Shown: positions 18,695 to 28,746, counted from the stretch's first letter. The stretch is 64,000 bases of DNA from Paraburkholderia sp. BCC1885 (GCF_900996235.1 NZ_CAAJGM010000230.1:186001-250000), one strand, 5' to 3'. Program-made: numbers and translations. Notes: generated from the sequence alone by a model not told the origin.

Positions 18695-18761
18695 GGGTTT
18701 TCTGTTAAAACGGCCGCGCGGGCCAATCCGCGCCGAGCCGCCTCAAGCCGCCTGACGGGCC

Positions 18762-21700
18762 TCAGCCGGTATTGCGCAGACCCGCCGCAATCCCGTTGAT
18801 GGTCAGGTGAATGCCGCGATTCAATCGCACGTTGGTATCCCCCGCGCGGTGGCGCTTGAGCAGTTCCACCTGCAGGTGATTGAGCGGATCGAGGTACGGG
18901 AAGCGGTTCTTGATCGAGCGCGCCAGCAGCGGGTTATCCGCGAGCCGTTCGGACTTGCCGGTGATCTCGGACAACACCTTCGAGGTGCGTTCCCACTCCC
19001 CGACAATGCGCTCGAACACATGCTTGCGCAGCTTCTTGTCGGTGACGAGCGCGGCGTAGCGCGATGCGACCGCGAGGTCGGTCTTCGCCAGCACCATATC
19101 CATGTTCGACAGCAGATTGGCGAAGAACGGCCAGGTCTTGTGCATCTTCTTCAGCAGCGAGAGGCGGCGCGCCCGTTCGGCGTCGGACGGCGCGCTGTCC
19201 AGATGCGCGCCCACGGCGCTGCCGAAGCCGTACCAGCCGGTCAGCAGCAGACGGCACTGACCCCACGAGAAGCCCCACGGAATCGCGCGCAGATCCTCGA
19301 TCCTGCGTTGCTTCGGATCCTGCAGCTTGCGCGAGGCCGGCCGGCTGCCGATGTTCAGCTCGGCGATCTCCGAGATCGGTGTGGATTCGAAGAAATATTC
19401 CTTGAATCCCGGCGTCTCATAGACCAGCGCGCGATACGACGCCATTGCGGCGTCCGACAACTGCTGCATGGTCTCCTCGAAGGCCGGCAATTGCGCGGGC
19501 GTGTTGCCGTGCGGCAGCAGCGAGGCTTCGAGCGTGGCGGCGACCACGGTTTCGAGATTGCGCCGGCCGATTTCCGGATTGCCGAACTTGCTGGCAATCA
19601 CCTCGCCCTGCTCGGTGAGGCGAATCTGGCCGTCCACGGTACCCGGCGGTTGCGACAGAATGGCCTGATAGGTCGGGCCGCCGCCACGTCCGACTGTGCC
19701 GCCGCGGCCATGGAACAGCCGCAGCGTCACGCCGCGTTCGTTGAAGAGCGACACCAGCGCGAGTTCGGCCCGGTACAGCTCCCAGTTCGAGGTGAGGAAG
19801 CCGCCGTCCTTGTTGCTGTCCGAGTAGCCGAGCATGACTTCCTGCTCGCCGCCCTGATGTTCGATCAACGAATCGACACCCGGCAGCGCGATCAGGTCGC
19901 GCATGATGTGCGGCGCGTTTTGCAGGTCGGGGATCGTCTCGAATAGCGGAATCACCATCAGCCCGGCTTTGGCCGGCTGGTGGGCGTCGCCGAGCAGACC
20001 GTCCAGCAGGCCGGTTTCCTTTTGCAGCAGCATCACTTCCACCAGATCGCTGACGGTTTCCGTATGCGAAATGATGTAGTTGCGCACGGCACGCGCGCCG
20101 AATTTCTCGCGCGTCACGCGCGCGGCTTCGAGCACGCCCAGCTCGCTTCTCACGAGATCCGAGTAGTCCAGATAGGGCGAACGCAGCAGACGCGGCTGCG
20201 CGAGTTCGCTTAGCAGCACCTTGAGCTTGTCCGCCTCGGAGAGCGCGGCGTAATCGTCTTCGACACCGGCGCGCTTGAGCAATTCGGCGATCACCGCCTC
20301 GTGGATGTCCGAGCTTTGCCGCAAGTCGATGCTGGCGAGGTGGAAGCCGAACACTTCGGCGGCGCGCGCGAGCGGCGACAGACGCGGGCTCGCCAGCGAC
20401 GCGCCGTGATGCTCGGCGAGCGAATCGATCAGCACATGCAGGTCGCGCGCGAAGGCGTCGGCGTCTTCATAGGGCTGGGCGCGCACCGGCGCCGCGCCGC
20501 GGCCGGCGCTACGCAGCGGCACCGCGCCTTCGCCGAGCCGCACGCGCGCGCTGGCGGCGAGCCGCGTATAAATGCCGATCAGCGCGCGCCGGTACGGCTC
20601 GTCGACGCGATGCGGCGACTGGTCCGGCGAGGCGGCGGCCAGTTCTTTGACGGCGTCGCTTGCGCCCGTCAGCAGGTTCGACACCGAGAGCTCGGCGCCG
20701 AGCTTGTGCACCTGTTCCAGATAATGTTCGAAGATCACCGCGGCCTGGCGCGTGATGGCTTCTTCCAGCGTCGCGGCCGTCACGTTCGGATTGCCGTCGC
20801 GGTCGCCGCCGATCCAGCTGCCCATCTGGAAGAACGCCGGCAGACGCGCGTCGAGACCGTGCTCGGCGAGCGCGGCTTCGATATCCGCGTACAGCGCGGG
20901 AATTTCTTCGAGGAAGGTGGCGCGGTAGTACGACAGCGCGTTCTCGATTTCATCGGCCACCGTCAGACGCGCGTCGCGCAGCATGCGGGTTTGCCACAGC
21001 GAGGTGACGCGCGCGCGCAGCATGGCTTCGTTGTGCGCGCGTTCGCGCTCGGTCAGCGGCTGGTCGCGCTCGGCCAGCAGGCGGGCGATGTCGTGCTGCG
21101 CATCCAGAATGCTCTTGCGTTGCACTTCGGTGGGGTGCGCGGTGAGCACCGGGACGATCAGCGCGTCGTTGAAGAACTGCTGCAGCACCGGCGTGGCGGC
21201 GGCGTTGGCTTCCATCAGCCGTTCGAGCGCATAGGCGATCGTGCCGGACTGCGCGGCCGAACCCGCCAGCGCGTGAATCCGGTGACGGCGGTTGCGATGC
21301 CGGTCTTCGGCGATGTTCGCCAGATGCGAAAAATAGCTGAACGCCCGCACGACGCTCACGGTCTGCTCGGGGCTCAGCGAGCGCAGTTTCTTGTCGAGGG
21401 TTTGCGAGGCGCTGCTGTCGTCTTCGCGGCGAAACCGCACGGCGGTCTGACGGATCGTCTCGACCACGTCGAAGACGGCGTCGCCTTCCTGCTCGCGCAC
21501 GACGTCGCCGAGCAGGCGTCCCAGATAGCGGATGTCCTGGAAGAGCGGCTGGTCTTTGTCTTCGCGGGTGCGGTTGCCGGACTTCGGCGCTGGCGCGCCG
21601 GCCTCTTTCGATACCGCGTGCAGGTCTGCCGCCGTTGCTGCGCCATTACCATTGCTGGCGACGGCTTGCGCCTTCGCGGCCTTGCCCGGTTTCACGGCGC

Positions 21701-21947
21701 TGGAGGCCTTGTCTGCCGCTTTGTGGTTAGCCTTGTGGCCCGCTTTGCGTGCTTTGCCCGGCTTGCTCACCTTGGCGGCCTGGGCGGCCTGCTTCGGCCG
21801 CGCCGTGCCGCTGGTCCTGGTGGCGCCGCCTTTGGACGATGCGCTGGACGTGGCCGGTGCGGTAGGGGTGACTACGGGCACGCCCGCAGAACCGTTGAGC
21901 GATGCAGTGTTGCGGCGGGCTGGGCGCGCCGATCCGGAAGACGTCAC
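18762..21947 (-). CDS. ppc: Phosphoenolpyruvate carboxylase
   Basis: Anaplerotic enzyme that makes oxaloacetate from phosphoenolpyruvate and bicarbonate. The two catalytic signatures are present: VLTAHPTEVQRKSILD with the essential His, and the glycine-rich loop FHGRGGTVGRGGGP. The protein ends in the allosteric-site type tail TINGIAAGLRNTG. At 1061 residues it is longer than most bacterial enzymes (about 880-1000). The extra length is an N-terminal Ala/Lys/Gly/Ser-rich tail of about 120 residues (several KPGKA and KAxKA repeats) before the catalytic domain begins at DKDQPLFQDIRYLG. The first ATG, giving MTSSGSARPARRN, is kept because related proteins in this group start similarly. Confidence 0.96.
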   Translation of the reverse strand: MTSSGSARPARRNTASLNGSAGVPVVTPTAPATSSASSKGGATRTSGTARPKQAAQAAKVSKPGKARKAGHKANHKAADKASSAVKPGKAAKAQAVASNGNGAATAADLHAVSKEAGAPAPKSGNRTREDKDQPLFQDIRYLGRLLGDVVREQEGDAVFDVVETIRQTAVRFRREDDSSASQTLDKKLRSLSPEQTVSVVRAFSYFSHLANIAEDRHRNRRHRIHALAGSAAQSGTIAYALERLMEANAAATPVLQQFFNDALIVPVLTAHPTEVQRKSILDAQHDIARLLAERDQPLTERERAHNEAMLRARVTSLWQTRMLRDARLTVADEIENALSYYRATFLEEIPALYADIEAALAEHGLDARLPAFFQMGSWIGGDRDGNPNVTAATLEEAITRQAAVIFEHYLEQVHKLGAELSVSNLLTGASDAVKELAAASPDQSPHRVDEPYRRALIGIYTRLAASARVRLGEGAVPLRSAGRGAAPVRAQPYEDADAFARDLHVLIDSLAEHHGASLASPRLSPLARAAEVFGFHLASIDLRQSSDIHEAVIAELLKRAGVEDDYAALSEADKLKVLLSELAQPRLLRSPYLDYSDLVRSELGVLEAARVTREKFGARAVRNYIISHTETVSDLVEVMLLQKETGLLDGLLGDAHQPAKAGLMVIPLFETIPDLQNAPHIMRDLIALPGVDSLIEHQGGEQEVMLGYSDSNKDGGFLTSNWELYRAELALVSLFNERGVTLRLFHGRGGTVGRGGGPTYQAILSQPPGTVDGQIRLTEQGEVIASKFGNPEIGRRNLETVVAATLEASLLPHGNTPAQLPAFEETMQQLSDAAMASYRALVYETPGFKEYFFESTPISEIAELNIGSRPASRKLQDPKQRRIEDLRAIPWGFSWGQCRLLLTGWYGFGSAVGAHLDSAPSDAERARRLSLLKKMHKTWPFFANLLSNMDMVLAKTDLAVASRYAALVTDKKLRKHVFERIVGEWERTSKVLSEITGKSERLADNPLLARSIKNRFPYLDPLNHLQVELLKRHRAGDTNVRLNRGIHLTINGIAAGLRNTG

Positions 21948-22124
21948 GATGGGTTTCCTCAGGGAAGCCAGGGTCTATAGAGAGATGGACTGCTGCGGCG
22001 TACCCGGAACGGGCCTGTCTCCTCCAACAGCGGTACGCCGGCATAGCCATCTGGCCGATAAAGCAAGGCCGGAGCGCGTGCTAACATTGTTTGTTCTTAC
22101 CTCCCGTCATCCACTGGCTTTGCA

Positions 22125-23108
22125 ATGAATTCCGAGACGCTTTCGGCGCCACCGCCATCCACCCTGGTCATCGCTTCGCGGGAAAGCCGCCTGGCGATGT
22201 GGCAGGCCGAGCATGTACGGTGTGCGCTGCACAAATTATATCCATCTTGTGACGTAAAAATCCTCGGGATGACGACACGTGGCGATCAAATTCTCGATCG
22301 CACGTTATCGAAGGTCGGCGGCAAGGGCCTGTTCGTCAAGGAACTGGAAAACGCGCTGGCCGAGGGCCGTGCCGATCTGGCCGTGCATTCGCTCAAAGAC
22401 GTGCCCATGGAACTGCCGCCGGGCTTCACGCTCTCCACCATCATGGAGCGCGAAGACCCACGCGACGCGTTCGTTTCGGGCACCTACGAATCACTCGCCG
22501 CGTTGCCGGCGGGCAGCGTGGTAGGCACCTCCAGTCTGCGCCGCGAGGCGTTGCTGCGGGCGCGCTATCCGCAACTCGTGGTGCAGCCGTTGCGCGGCAA
22601 TCTGGATACGCGGCTTGCCAAGCTCGACCGCGGCGATTACGCCGGCATCATTCTGGCCGCGGCCGGTCTCAAGCGCCTCGGTCTCGGCGAGCGGATCCGC
22701 GCGTATCTCGATCCGCACGACAGCTTGCCGGCCGCCGGGCAGGGCGCGCTCGGCATCGAGATTCGCGCGGGGCGTCCCGAGCTCGAAGCCTGGCTTGCGC
22801 CGCTGCATCACGCGCACACGGCGGCGGCCGTCGAAGCCGAGCGGATGGTGTCGCGCGCGCTGGGCGGCAGTTGCGAAGTGCCGCTCGCGGCCTTCGCCAC
22901 GTGGCACGACGGCGCGCTGCATCTGCGCGGCATCGTGGCGACGCCCGACGGCGAGCGCATCCTGAGCGCGCAGGCGTCGGCGCCCGCGCCGACGGTCGAG
23001 CAGGCCGTACAACTCGGCCGCGAGGTGGCGCAGGCGCTGGAAAGCCAGGGCGCCCTTGATATCGTTCGCGCGCTCAGCACGGCGAGCGGTCCGGCGACTG
23101 GCGCGTGA
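22125..23108 (+). CDS. hemC: Porphobilinogen deaminase (hydroxymethylbilane synthase)
   Basis: Joins four porphobilinogen units into hydroxymethylbilane during tetrapyrrole synthesis. The 327-residue protein starts with the family block STLVIASRESRLAMWQAEHV and has the substrate-binding VHSLKDVPMELP and TSSLRREALLRARYP regions. The dipyrromethane cofactor cysteine is Cys250 in GGSCEVPLAAF. The stop overlaps the hemDX start by 4 bp (ATGA), so the genes are translationally coupled. It is divergent from ppc across 177 bp. Confidence 0.97.
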   Translation: MNSETLSAPPPSTLVIASRESRLAMWQAEHVRCALHKLYPSCDVKILGMTTRGDQILDRTLSKVGGKGLFVKELENALAEGRADLAVHSLKDVPMELPPGFTLSTIMEREDPRDAFVSGTYESLAALPAGSVVGTSSLRREALLRARYPQLVVQPLRGNLDTRLAKLDRGDYAGIILAAAGLKRLGLGERIRAYLDPHDSLPAAGQGALGIEIRAGRPELEAWLAPLHHAHTAAAVEAERMVSRALGGSCEVPLAAFATWHDGALHLRGIVATPDGERILSAQASAPAPTVEQAVQLGREVAQALESQGALDIVRALSTASGPATGA

Positions 23109-25123
23109 TGACGGCACCGGGAGGCGTCAACTCATCCCCGCAGCCGCACGGCCAGGCGCCGTCGTACACCGTCGTGATCACGCGGCCTGCGGGGCAGTCC
23201 GCGCCGCTCGCGGCGCAACTGGCGGCGGCCGGCATCGCCACGCTCGAATTTCCGCTCATCGAGATTGCACCCGCCGAAGACGTGGCGCCGCTGCATGCCG
23301 CATTGGGCGCGCTCGAACGCTATGCGCTGGTGGTGTTCGTTTCGCCCAATGCCGTCGATTACGCGTTTGCCCAGTTCGGCGCAATCTGGCCGCATGCGCT
23401 GCCGGTCGGCGTGGTCGGGCCGGGCAGCGTCGCGGCGCTGGCGCGTCACGGCGTCGAAGCACCGGCGTACCAGGTGATCAGCCCAGCGGCGGCCGCGGAC
23501 GAGGAAGCCGCGCGCTTCGATTCCGAGGCGCTCTTCGCCGCCATCGACGCCTCGCTTGGCGCAACTTCGCTCGCAGGCCAGCGCGTGCTGATCGTGCGTG
23601 GCGACGGCGGCCGCGAGTGGCTGGCCGAGCGTCTGCGCGAAGCGGGCGTCGAGGTGGACACGGTGGCCGCGTACCGGCGTCTCGTGCCGGAACCGTCCAT
23701 CGCCGCATGGACGCGCGTGCACGAGTTGCTGGCGGGCGAGCCGCACGCATGGCTCGTCACCAGTTCCGAGGGCGTGCGCAATCTCGACGAACTGGCGCGC
23801 GAGCATCTGAACGGCATCGAAATCGCCCAATTGAAGCGCGCCACGCTGGTCACGCCCCACCCCCGTATCGCGCAGACCGCGCAGGGACTGGGTTTTGATA
23901 GCATTACGGTGTCCGGTGCGGGCGATGAACGCATTGCCCATACCCTGCTTGCTGCCGTACCTCCCGTTGTTCAACCGGTACCGACCAACCCGGCTCACTC
24001 ACGCATGACTGAAACGAATCCCTCCACGAACGCCTCACCCCAGCCGGCTGCGACCACCGCGTTGCCGCCCAATCCCCCCTTCACGCCCTACGAAGCGCAA
24101 CAGCCGCGCCGCAGCGCGAGCGGACCGCTGCTGTGGTTGGTCGTGGTGATCGTTATCTGCGCGGCCGTGGCCGGCGGCATTGCGCTCAATCGCAAGCTCA
24201 TCCGCCTCGATCAGCAGTTGACGCAGCGTCAGCAGGCCAACGACGCGCAGACCGCCGCCCTGAGCGTGAAAACCGATCAGGCCGTGGCGACGGTGCATCA
24301 GATCGACTCGCAGATGTCGCAGCTCGAGGGCAAGCTGACCGACGCGCAGCAGGCCGAGCAGGCGCTGCAGCAACAATACGCGGACCTCGCGCGCAACCGC
24401 GACGACTGGACTCTCGCCGAAGTGGGGCAGATGCTGTCGAGCGCGAGCCAGCAACTGCAACTTACCGGTAACACGCAGCTCGCGCTGTTCGCGCTGCAAA
24501 GCGCCGACACGCGGCTGGCGGCGTCGGACGGCGCCCAGGTGCTGGCGGTGCGCAAGGCGATCGCGCAGGACATCGACAAGCTGAAGGCGGCGCCCACCAC
24601 CGATCTGACGGGCCTCGCCATCAAGCTCGACAACGCGATCGACCAGGTCGACACGCTGCCGCTCAACGGCGAAGCGCTGATCGCCCACACCGTGCCGCAC
24701 GCCACGGCGCCGGCCGACTCCGCGAAGCTCGCGGCGGCCACCGGCGAGCCGCGCTGGAAGGTCTGGTGGCAGCAGTTTTACACCGGCATCGGCCAGCAAC
24801 TGACGAGCCTCGTGCAGGTGCGCCGCATCGACAATGCCGACGCCATGTTGATCACGCCCGACGAAGGCTACTTCCTGCGCGAAAACCTCAAGCTGCGGCT
24901 GCTGTCGGCGCGTCTCGCGCTGCTCTCGCGCAACCAGACCACGCTGAAATCCGACGTGCACGCGGCCGACGCGGCGCTCGCACGTTATTTCGACAACGCG
25001 TCGAAGCGCACGCAAACCGTGCGCGGCCTGGTGAAGGACGTGGACGACGGCTCGGCGGCGGTTGAAGTGCCGAACCTGAATACGAGCCTGCAGGCCGTCA
25101 ATCAATACCGGAGCCGGGGTTAA
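23105..25123 (+). CDS. hemDX: Fused uroporphyrinogen-III synthase / HemX protein
   Basis: A 672-residue fusion. Residues 1 to about 285 are HemD, which cyclises and inverts ring D of hydroxymethylbilane (VVITRPAGQSAPLAAQLAAAGI; VVGPGSVAALARHGVEAPAY). A Pro/Thr-rich linker (about 295-335) leads to HemX: one membrane helix (about 340-365, PLLWLVVVIVICAAVAGGIAL), a Gln-rich coiled coil and a periplasmic domain. E. coli makes HemD and HemX as two proteins. An internal ATG at 24005 (MTETNPSTN) marks where an independent hemX would begin. The membrane helix would tether HemD near the HemY-containing membrane. Confidence 0.93.
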   Translation: MMTAPGGVNSSPQPHGQAPSYTVVITRPAGQSAPLAAQLAAAGIATLEFPLIEIAPAEDVAPLHAALGALERYALVVFVSPNAVDYAFAQFGAIWPHALPVGVVGPGSVAALARHGVEAPAYQVISPAAAADEEAARFDSEALFAAIDASLGATSLAGQRVLIVRGDGGREWLAERLREAGVEVDTVAAYRRLVPEPSIAAWTRVHELLAGEPHAWLVTSSEGVRNLDELAREHLNGIEIAQLKRATLVTPHPRIAQTAQGLGFDSITVSGAGDERIAHTLLAAVPPVVQPVPTNPAHSRMTETNPSTNASPQPAATTALPPNPPFTPYEAQQPRRSASGPLLWLVVVIVICAAVAGGIALNRKLIRLDQQLTQRQQANDAQTAALSVKTDQAVATVHQIDSQMSQLEGKLTDAQQAEQALQQQYADLARNRDDWTLAEVGQMLSSASQQLQLTGNTQLALFALQSADTRLAASDGAQVLAVRKAIAQDIDKLKAAPTTDLTGLAIKLDNAIDQVDTLPLNGEALIAHTVPHATAPADSAKLAAATGEPRWKVWWQQFYTGIGQQLTSLVQVRRIDNADAMLITPDEGYFLRENLKLRLLSARLALLSRNQTTLKSDVHAADAALARYFDNASKRTQTVRGLVKDVDDGSAAVEVPNLNTSLQAVNQYRSRG

Positions 25124-25125
25124 TC

Positions 25126-26316
25126 ATGGCTATCCGGGGACTTTTCTGGCTGGCGCTGCTGTTTGTCATCGCGGTGGCGCTGGCGACCGTCGGGCGTTTC
25201 GATACGGGCCAGGTGCTGCTCGTCTATCCGCCGTACCGGGTGGACGTGTCGCTGAACCTGTTCGTGGTCGCGCTGGTGGTGCTGTTCATTCTGGTGTATG
25301 CGCTGCTGCGCATCGTGCGCAACATCTGGCGCATGCCGCAGCGCGTGGCCGCGTACCGCGCCCGCTCGCGTGTCGCGAAGGCGCACGCGGCCTTGCGCGA
25401 TGCGATCGGCAATCTGTATGCCGGACGTTTCTCGCGGGCTGAGAAAGCAGCGCGCGACGCGCTCGCCAACGGCGACAACAAGGGCGCGGCGGGACTCGTC
25501 GCGGCAACGGCGGCGCATCGCATGCATGAATACGCGCGGCGCGACGAATGGCTCGCGCAGATCGACGAGGCCGACTGGCAGGACGCCCGCCTGATGGCCA
25601 CCGCCGACATGCGCGCGGACGGCCGCGACGCGGACGGCGCGCTCGCCGCGCTGACCGAGATGCAGTCGCAAGGCGGACGCCGCATCCACGCGCAGCAGAT
25701 CATGTTGCGCGCGCAGCAGCAGTTGAAGAACTGGAGCGAGGTGCTCAAGCTCGTCAAGACGCTGGAAAAGCGCGAGGCGATTCACCCGGCGGTGGCGGTG
25801 CGTCTGCGCCAGCTCGCGGCGGAAAATCTGTTGCGCGAGCGTCGCCACAATGCGGATGCGCTGCTGGAACTGTGGCACTCGCTGTCGCCCACCGAGCGCC
25901 ATTCGCCGCGCCTCGCCGATCTCGCGGCTGAGTTGCTGGTGACGCTCAACCGGCCGCAGGACGCACGCAAGATCGTCGAAGAAGCACTGGCGCAGAATTG
26001 GGACGCGCGTCTGCTGCGCCGCTATCCCGATACGACGGGCGGCGACGCCTTGCCGTTGATCCAGAAGGCCGAAGCCTGGCAGAAGGAGCGCCCGGAAGAC
26101 GCCGACCTGATGTTCACGCTGGGCCGCCTGTGCCTGCATCAGCAGTTGTGGGGCAAGGCGCAGTCGTTCCTCGAAACGGCCCTGAAGCTGGCCGACAACG
26201 AGACGCTGAAGATCCGCTCGCATCGCGCGCTGGCGCGCCTGCACGAGCAACTCGGCGACAGCGAGAAAGCGGGCCAGCATTACCGGGAAAGCGCGCTGGC
26301 AATGAACATCGTGTGA
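25126..26316 (+). CDS. hemY: HemY, membrane TPR protein of the heme operon
   Basis: This is the proteobacterial HemY of the hemCDXY operon, not the protoporphyrinogen oxidase of Gram-positives. The 396 residues begin with two membrane helices (about 5-22 and 40-62), followed by the conserved HemY_N segment (RMPQRVAAYRARSRVAKAHAALRDAIGNLYAGRFSRAEKAA) and a cytoplasmic array of tetratricopeptide-like helices to the C-terminus. Its exact role in heme synthesis is not settled; a scaffold for the enzymes is the usual idea. It starts 2 bp after the hemDX stop. Confidence 0.94.
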   Translation: MAIRGLFWLALLFVIAVALATVGRFDTGQVLLVYPPYRVDVSLNLFVVALVVLFILVYALLRIVRNIWRMPQRVAAYRARSRVAKAHAALRDAIGNLYAGRFSRAEKAARDALANGDNKGAAGLVAATAAHRMHEYARRDEWLAQIDEADWQDARLMATADMRADGRDADGALAALTEMQSQGGRRIHAQQIMLRAQQQLKNWSEVLKLVKTLEKREAIHPAVAVRLRQLAAENLLRERRHNADALLELWHSLSPTERHSPRLADLAAELLVTLNRPQDARKIVEEALAQNWDARLLRRYPDTTGGDALPLIQKAEAWQKERPEDADLMFTLGRLCLHQQLWGKAQSFLETALKLADNETLKIRSHRALARLHEQLGDSEKAGQHYRESALAMNIV

Positions 26317-26334
26317 GCGATGGGCGGGCGCCGC

Positions 26335-27093
26335 TTACACGCAGCGCCCGCCATCCACTTCCAGACACACACCGGTGACGAAATTCGCTTCGTCCGACGC
26401 CAGATAGAGGCAGGCATTGGCAATATCCTGCGGGGTCGAAAAACGGCCGAGCGGGATACCTGCCAGAAAGCGCTGGCGGTTCTCGGGCGTATCTTCGACG
26501 CCCATGAATTCGCCTAGCAGCGCGGTTTCGCCAATCACCGGGTTCACGCAGTTCACGCGAATGCGATCCGGGCCCAGCTCGGCGGCGAGCGCCTTGCTGG
26601 CGATGATCACCGCGCCTTTGCTGCCGTTGTACCAGACAAGTCCGGGCCGGGGCCGCACACCCGCAGTCGACGCAATGTTGACGAACACGCCGCCGCCTTG
26701 CTGGCGGAAATACGGCACGAACGCCTGCACGCTCCAGTAGATGCTTTTCACGTTGACCGCGTAGACGCGGTCGAACTCGGCTTCGCTCACTTCGAGCACA
26801 GGCTTGTTGCGATGCGTGGTGCCAGCGTTGTTGACGACCACCTGCACACTGCCGAAGTCCTCGAGCGCGGCTTCGCGCAGACGCTCCCAGTCGGCGCGCA
26901 ACGTGACGTCGCCGGGAACTGCAATCGCCTTGCCGCCCGCCAGCGCAATCTCGCTGGCGACGCGTTCGGCCGCCGCGCCGTTCAGATCGTTGATGACCAC
27001 GTTGGCGCCTTCGCGCGCGTAAGTCCTCGCAATGCCTCCGCCGAAACCCGAGCCGCCACCTGTGACGATGGCCGTTTTACCTGTCAAGCGCAT
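26335..27093 (-). CDS. SDR-family oxidoreductase (FabG-like)
   Basis: A classical short-chain dehydrogenase/reductase of 252 residues. It has the Rossmann motif TGGGSGFGGGIA (about 11-22), an NNAG motif (about 88-91), the catalytic Ser in NIASTAG (about 139) and Tyr-x-x-x-Lys in WYNGSKGA. It ends in the common GVCLEVDGGRCV. An acidic residue after the second strand (VVINDLNG) suggests NAD preference, though this is a weak guide. Substrate is unknown. It lies 98 bp downstream of the aldehyde dehydrogenase gene on the same strand, so the two may oxidise an alcohol and then its aldehyde. Confidence 0.88.
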   Translation of the reverse strand: MRLTGKTAIVTGGGSGFGGGIARTYAREGANVVINDLNGAAAERVASEIALAGGKAIAVPGDVTLRADWERLREAALEDFGSVQVVVNNAGTTHRNKPVLEVSEAEFDRVYAVNVKSIYWSVQAFVPYFRQQGGGVFVNIASTAGVRPRPGLVWYNGSKGAVIIASKALAAELGPDRIRVNCVNPVIGETALLGEFMGVEDTPENRQRFLAGIPLGRFSTPQDIANACLYLASDEANFVTGVCLEVDGGRCV

Positions 27094-27191
27094 GATGTCT
27101 CCGTGTCTGTTTGCATGATGTTCGCGCGGCTGTTGCCGCTGGTCGCAGAGGGTTTTTGCAACGAACGGCCGGCGCGACGCCGCCTCGCTGC

Positions 27192-28631
27192 CTAGCCGTG
27201 CCGGATTGCAACCGTCTTCAGCACCGTAAAGCCGTATAGCGCTTCAAAGCCTTTTTCCCGGCCGTGGCCGGAATGCTTGACGCCACCGAACGGCAACTCG
27301 ACCCCGCCGCCCGCGCCATAGTTGTTGATGAACACCTGGCCCGAGCGCACGCGTCGCGCGAGCCGCAATTGCCGGGCGCCGTCGCGCGTCCAGATGCCGG
27401 CGACGAGGCCGTAAGGCGTGCCGTTGGCCAGCGTCACCGCTTCGTCTTCGCCGGCAAAAGACATGGCGGCGAGCACCGGGCCGAACACTTCCTCGTTAGC
27501 CAGACGATGACCCGGCGGCACGTCGCGCAGCAGCGTGGGCGCCTGGTAGAAACCGGTCTGCGGCGCCTCGTGGATGACTTCGCCGTGCGCCGCCATGGCG
27601 ATGCCGTCGTGCTGCGCATCGGAGAGAAAGTCCCACACGCGTTGCTGCTGCCTGGCGCTGATGAGCGCCCCGCAGTCGAGATCGGCATGCGACGGCCCGA
27701 CCCGCAGCGCGCTGAACGCGGCGCCGAGGCGGTCGAGCAGCGGTTCGTAGACGGCGCGTTCGATCAGCACGCGGCTGCCCGCCGAGCAGGTCTGCCCGGC
27801 GTTCTGCACGATGGCCGAGACGAGCACCGGCACGGCGGCGTCGAGATCGGCGTCGGCGAAGACGATTTGCGGTGACTTGCCGCCCAGTTCGAGTGTGACG
27901 GGCACGTGATTCTCGGCGGCCATCTGTGCGACCATCTTGCCGGTCTGCGGCGAACCGGTGAACGAGATATGGTCGATGCCCGCGTGACGCGCGAGCGCCG
28001 CACCCGCCTCGTGACCGTAGCCGGTGACGATGTTCAGCGTGCCGGCCGGCAAGCCGGCTTCGGCGGCCAGTTCGGCAACCCGCAGCACCGACAGGCAGGC
28101 GTCTTCCGCCGGCTTGACGACGCATGCATTGCCCGTCGCCAGCGCCGCACCGACGCTGCGGCCGAAAATCTGCATCGGATAGTTCCACGGCACGATATGG
28201 CCGGTCACGCCATGCGGTTCGCGCACCGTGAAGACGGTGTAGCCCGTCTGATAGGGCAGGGTTTCGCCGTGCAGCTTGTCGGCGGCGCCCGCGTAGAACT
28301 CGAAATAGCGGGCCAGTGCCGCGGCGTCGGCGCGCGCCTGGCGTAACGGCTTGCCGGTGTCGCGCGCTTCGAGTTGCGCCAGTTCTTCGTGGCGGGCCGC
28401 GACCAGCATGGAGAGGCGGTACAGGATGCGGCCGCGGTCGGCGGCGCTGGCGGCGCCCCATGAACCCTCGAAGGCCCGGCGGGCCGCCTCTACCGCGGCG
28501 TCGATGTCCGGCGCGGTGCCGCGGGCTAGCTGCGCGAAGGGCTGCCCGTCGGACGGATCGAGCACCGGAATCGTCTCGCCCCCGGCCGCAGCGACCCATT
28601 CGCCGCCGATGAAGTGTTTTGCTTCCTGCAT
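27192..28631 (-). CDS. NAD(P)-dependent aldehyde dehydrogenase
   Basis: ALDH-superfamily enzyme of 479 residues. The general-base Glu lies in LELGGKSPQIVF and the nucleophilic Cys in NAGQTCSAGSRV. The N-terminal HFIGGEWVAAAGGETIPVLDPSDG and the PWNYPMQIF loop match the betaine/gamma-aminobutyraldehyde-like group, but the substrate cannot be read from sequence alone. I use the ATG at 28631 (MQEAKHFIGGEW) since it begins at the family's usual start; the longer frame from 28679 adds 16 residues without support. It probably forms an operon with the downstream SDR gene and is divergent from ppa. Confidence 0.9.
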   Translation of the reverse strand: MQEAKHFIGGEWVAAAGGETIPVLDPSDGQPFAQLARGTAPDIDAAVEAARRAFEGSWGAASAADRGRILYRLSMLVAARHEELAQLEARDTGKPLRQARADAAALARYFEFYAGAADKLHGETLPYQTGYTVFTVREPHGVTGHIVPWNYPMQIFGRSVGAALATGNACVVKPAEDACLSVLRVAELAAEAGLPAGTLNIVTGYGHEAGAALARHAGIDHISFTGSPQTGKMVAQMAAENHVPVTLELGGKSPQIVFADADLDAAVPVLVSAIVQNAGQTCSAGSRVLIERAVYEPLLDRLGAAFSALRVGPSHADLDCGALISARQQQRVWDFLSDAQHDGIAMAAHGEVIHEAPQTGFYQAPTLLRDVPPGHRLANEEVFGPVLAAMSFAGEDEAVTLANGTPYGLVAGIWTRDGARQLRLARRVRSGQVFINNYGAGGGVELPFGGVKHSGHGREKGFEALYGFTVLKTVAIRHG

Positions 28632-28740
28632 GCATGCTCCTGGCTGAAAAGGCCCTGAAAGCCGCGCTGCGAGCCGCACTGCGCCGCGTTCGCAACGATT
28701 ATCGCGCCGATCGTCACGGCGGCGCCATCGGCCGATTGGC

Positions 28741-28746
28741 TATAAT
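28741..28746 (+). promoter_or_regulatory. Perfect -10 hexamer upstream of ppa
   Basis: TATAAT lies 100 bp before the ppa start. No good -35 hexamer is seen at 16-18 bp spacing, so only the -10 element is supported. Confidence 0.4.

Noticed and set aside
20301..21980. 559-codon plus-strand open frame inside ppc
   Set aside because: Antisense shadow of ppc without a Shine-Dalgarno or conserved motif.
24005..25123. Separate hemX gene starting at the internal ATG
   Set aside because: The frame is continuous with hemD with no stop or Shine-Dalgarno before the internal ATG, so a fused protein is the simpler reading.
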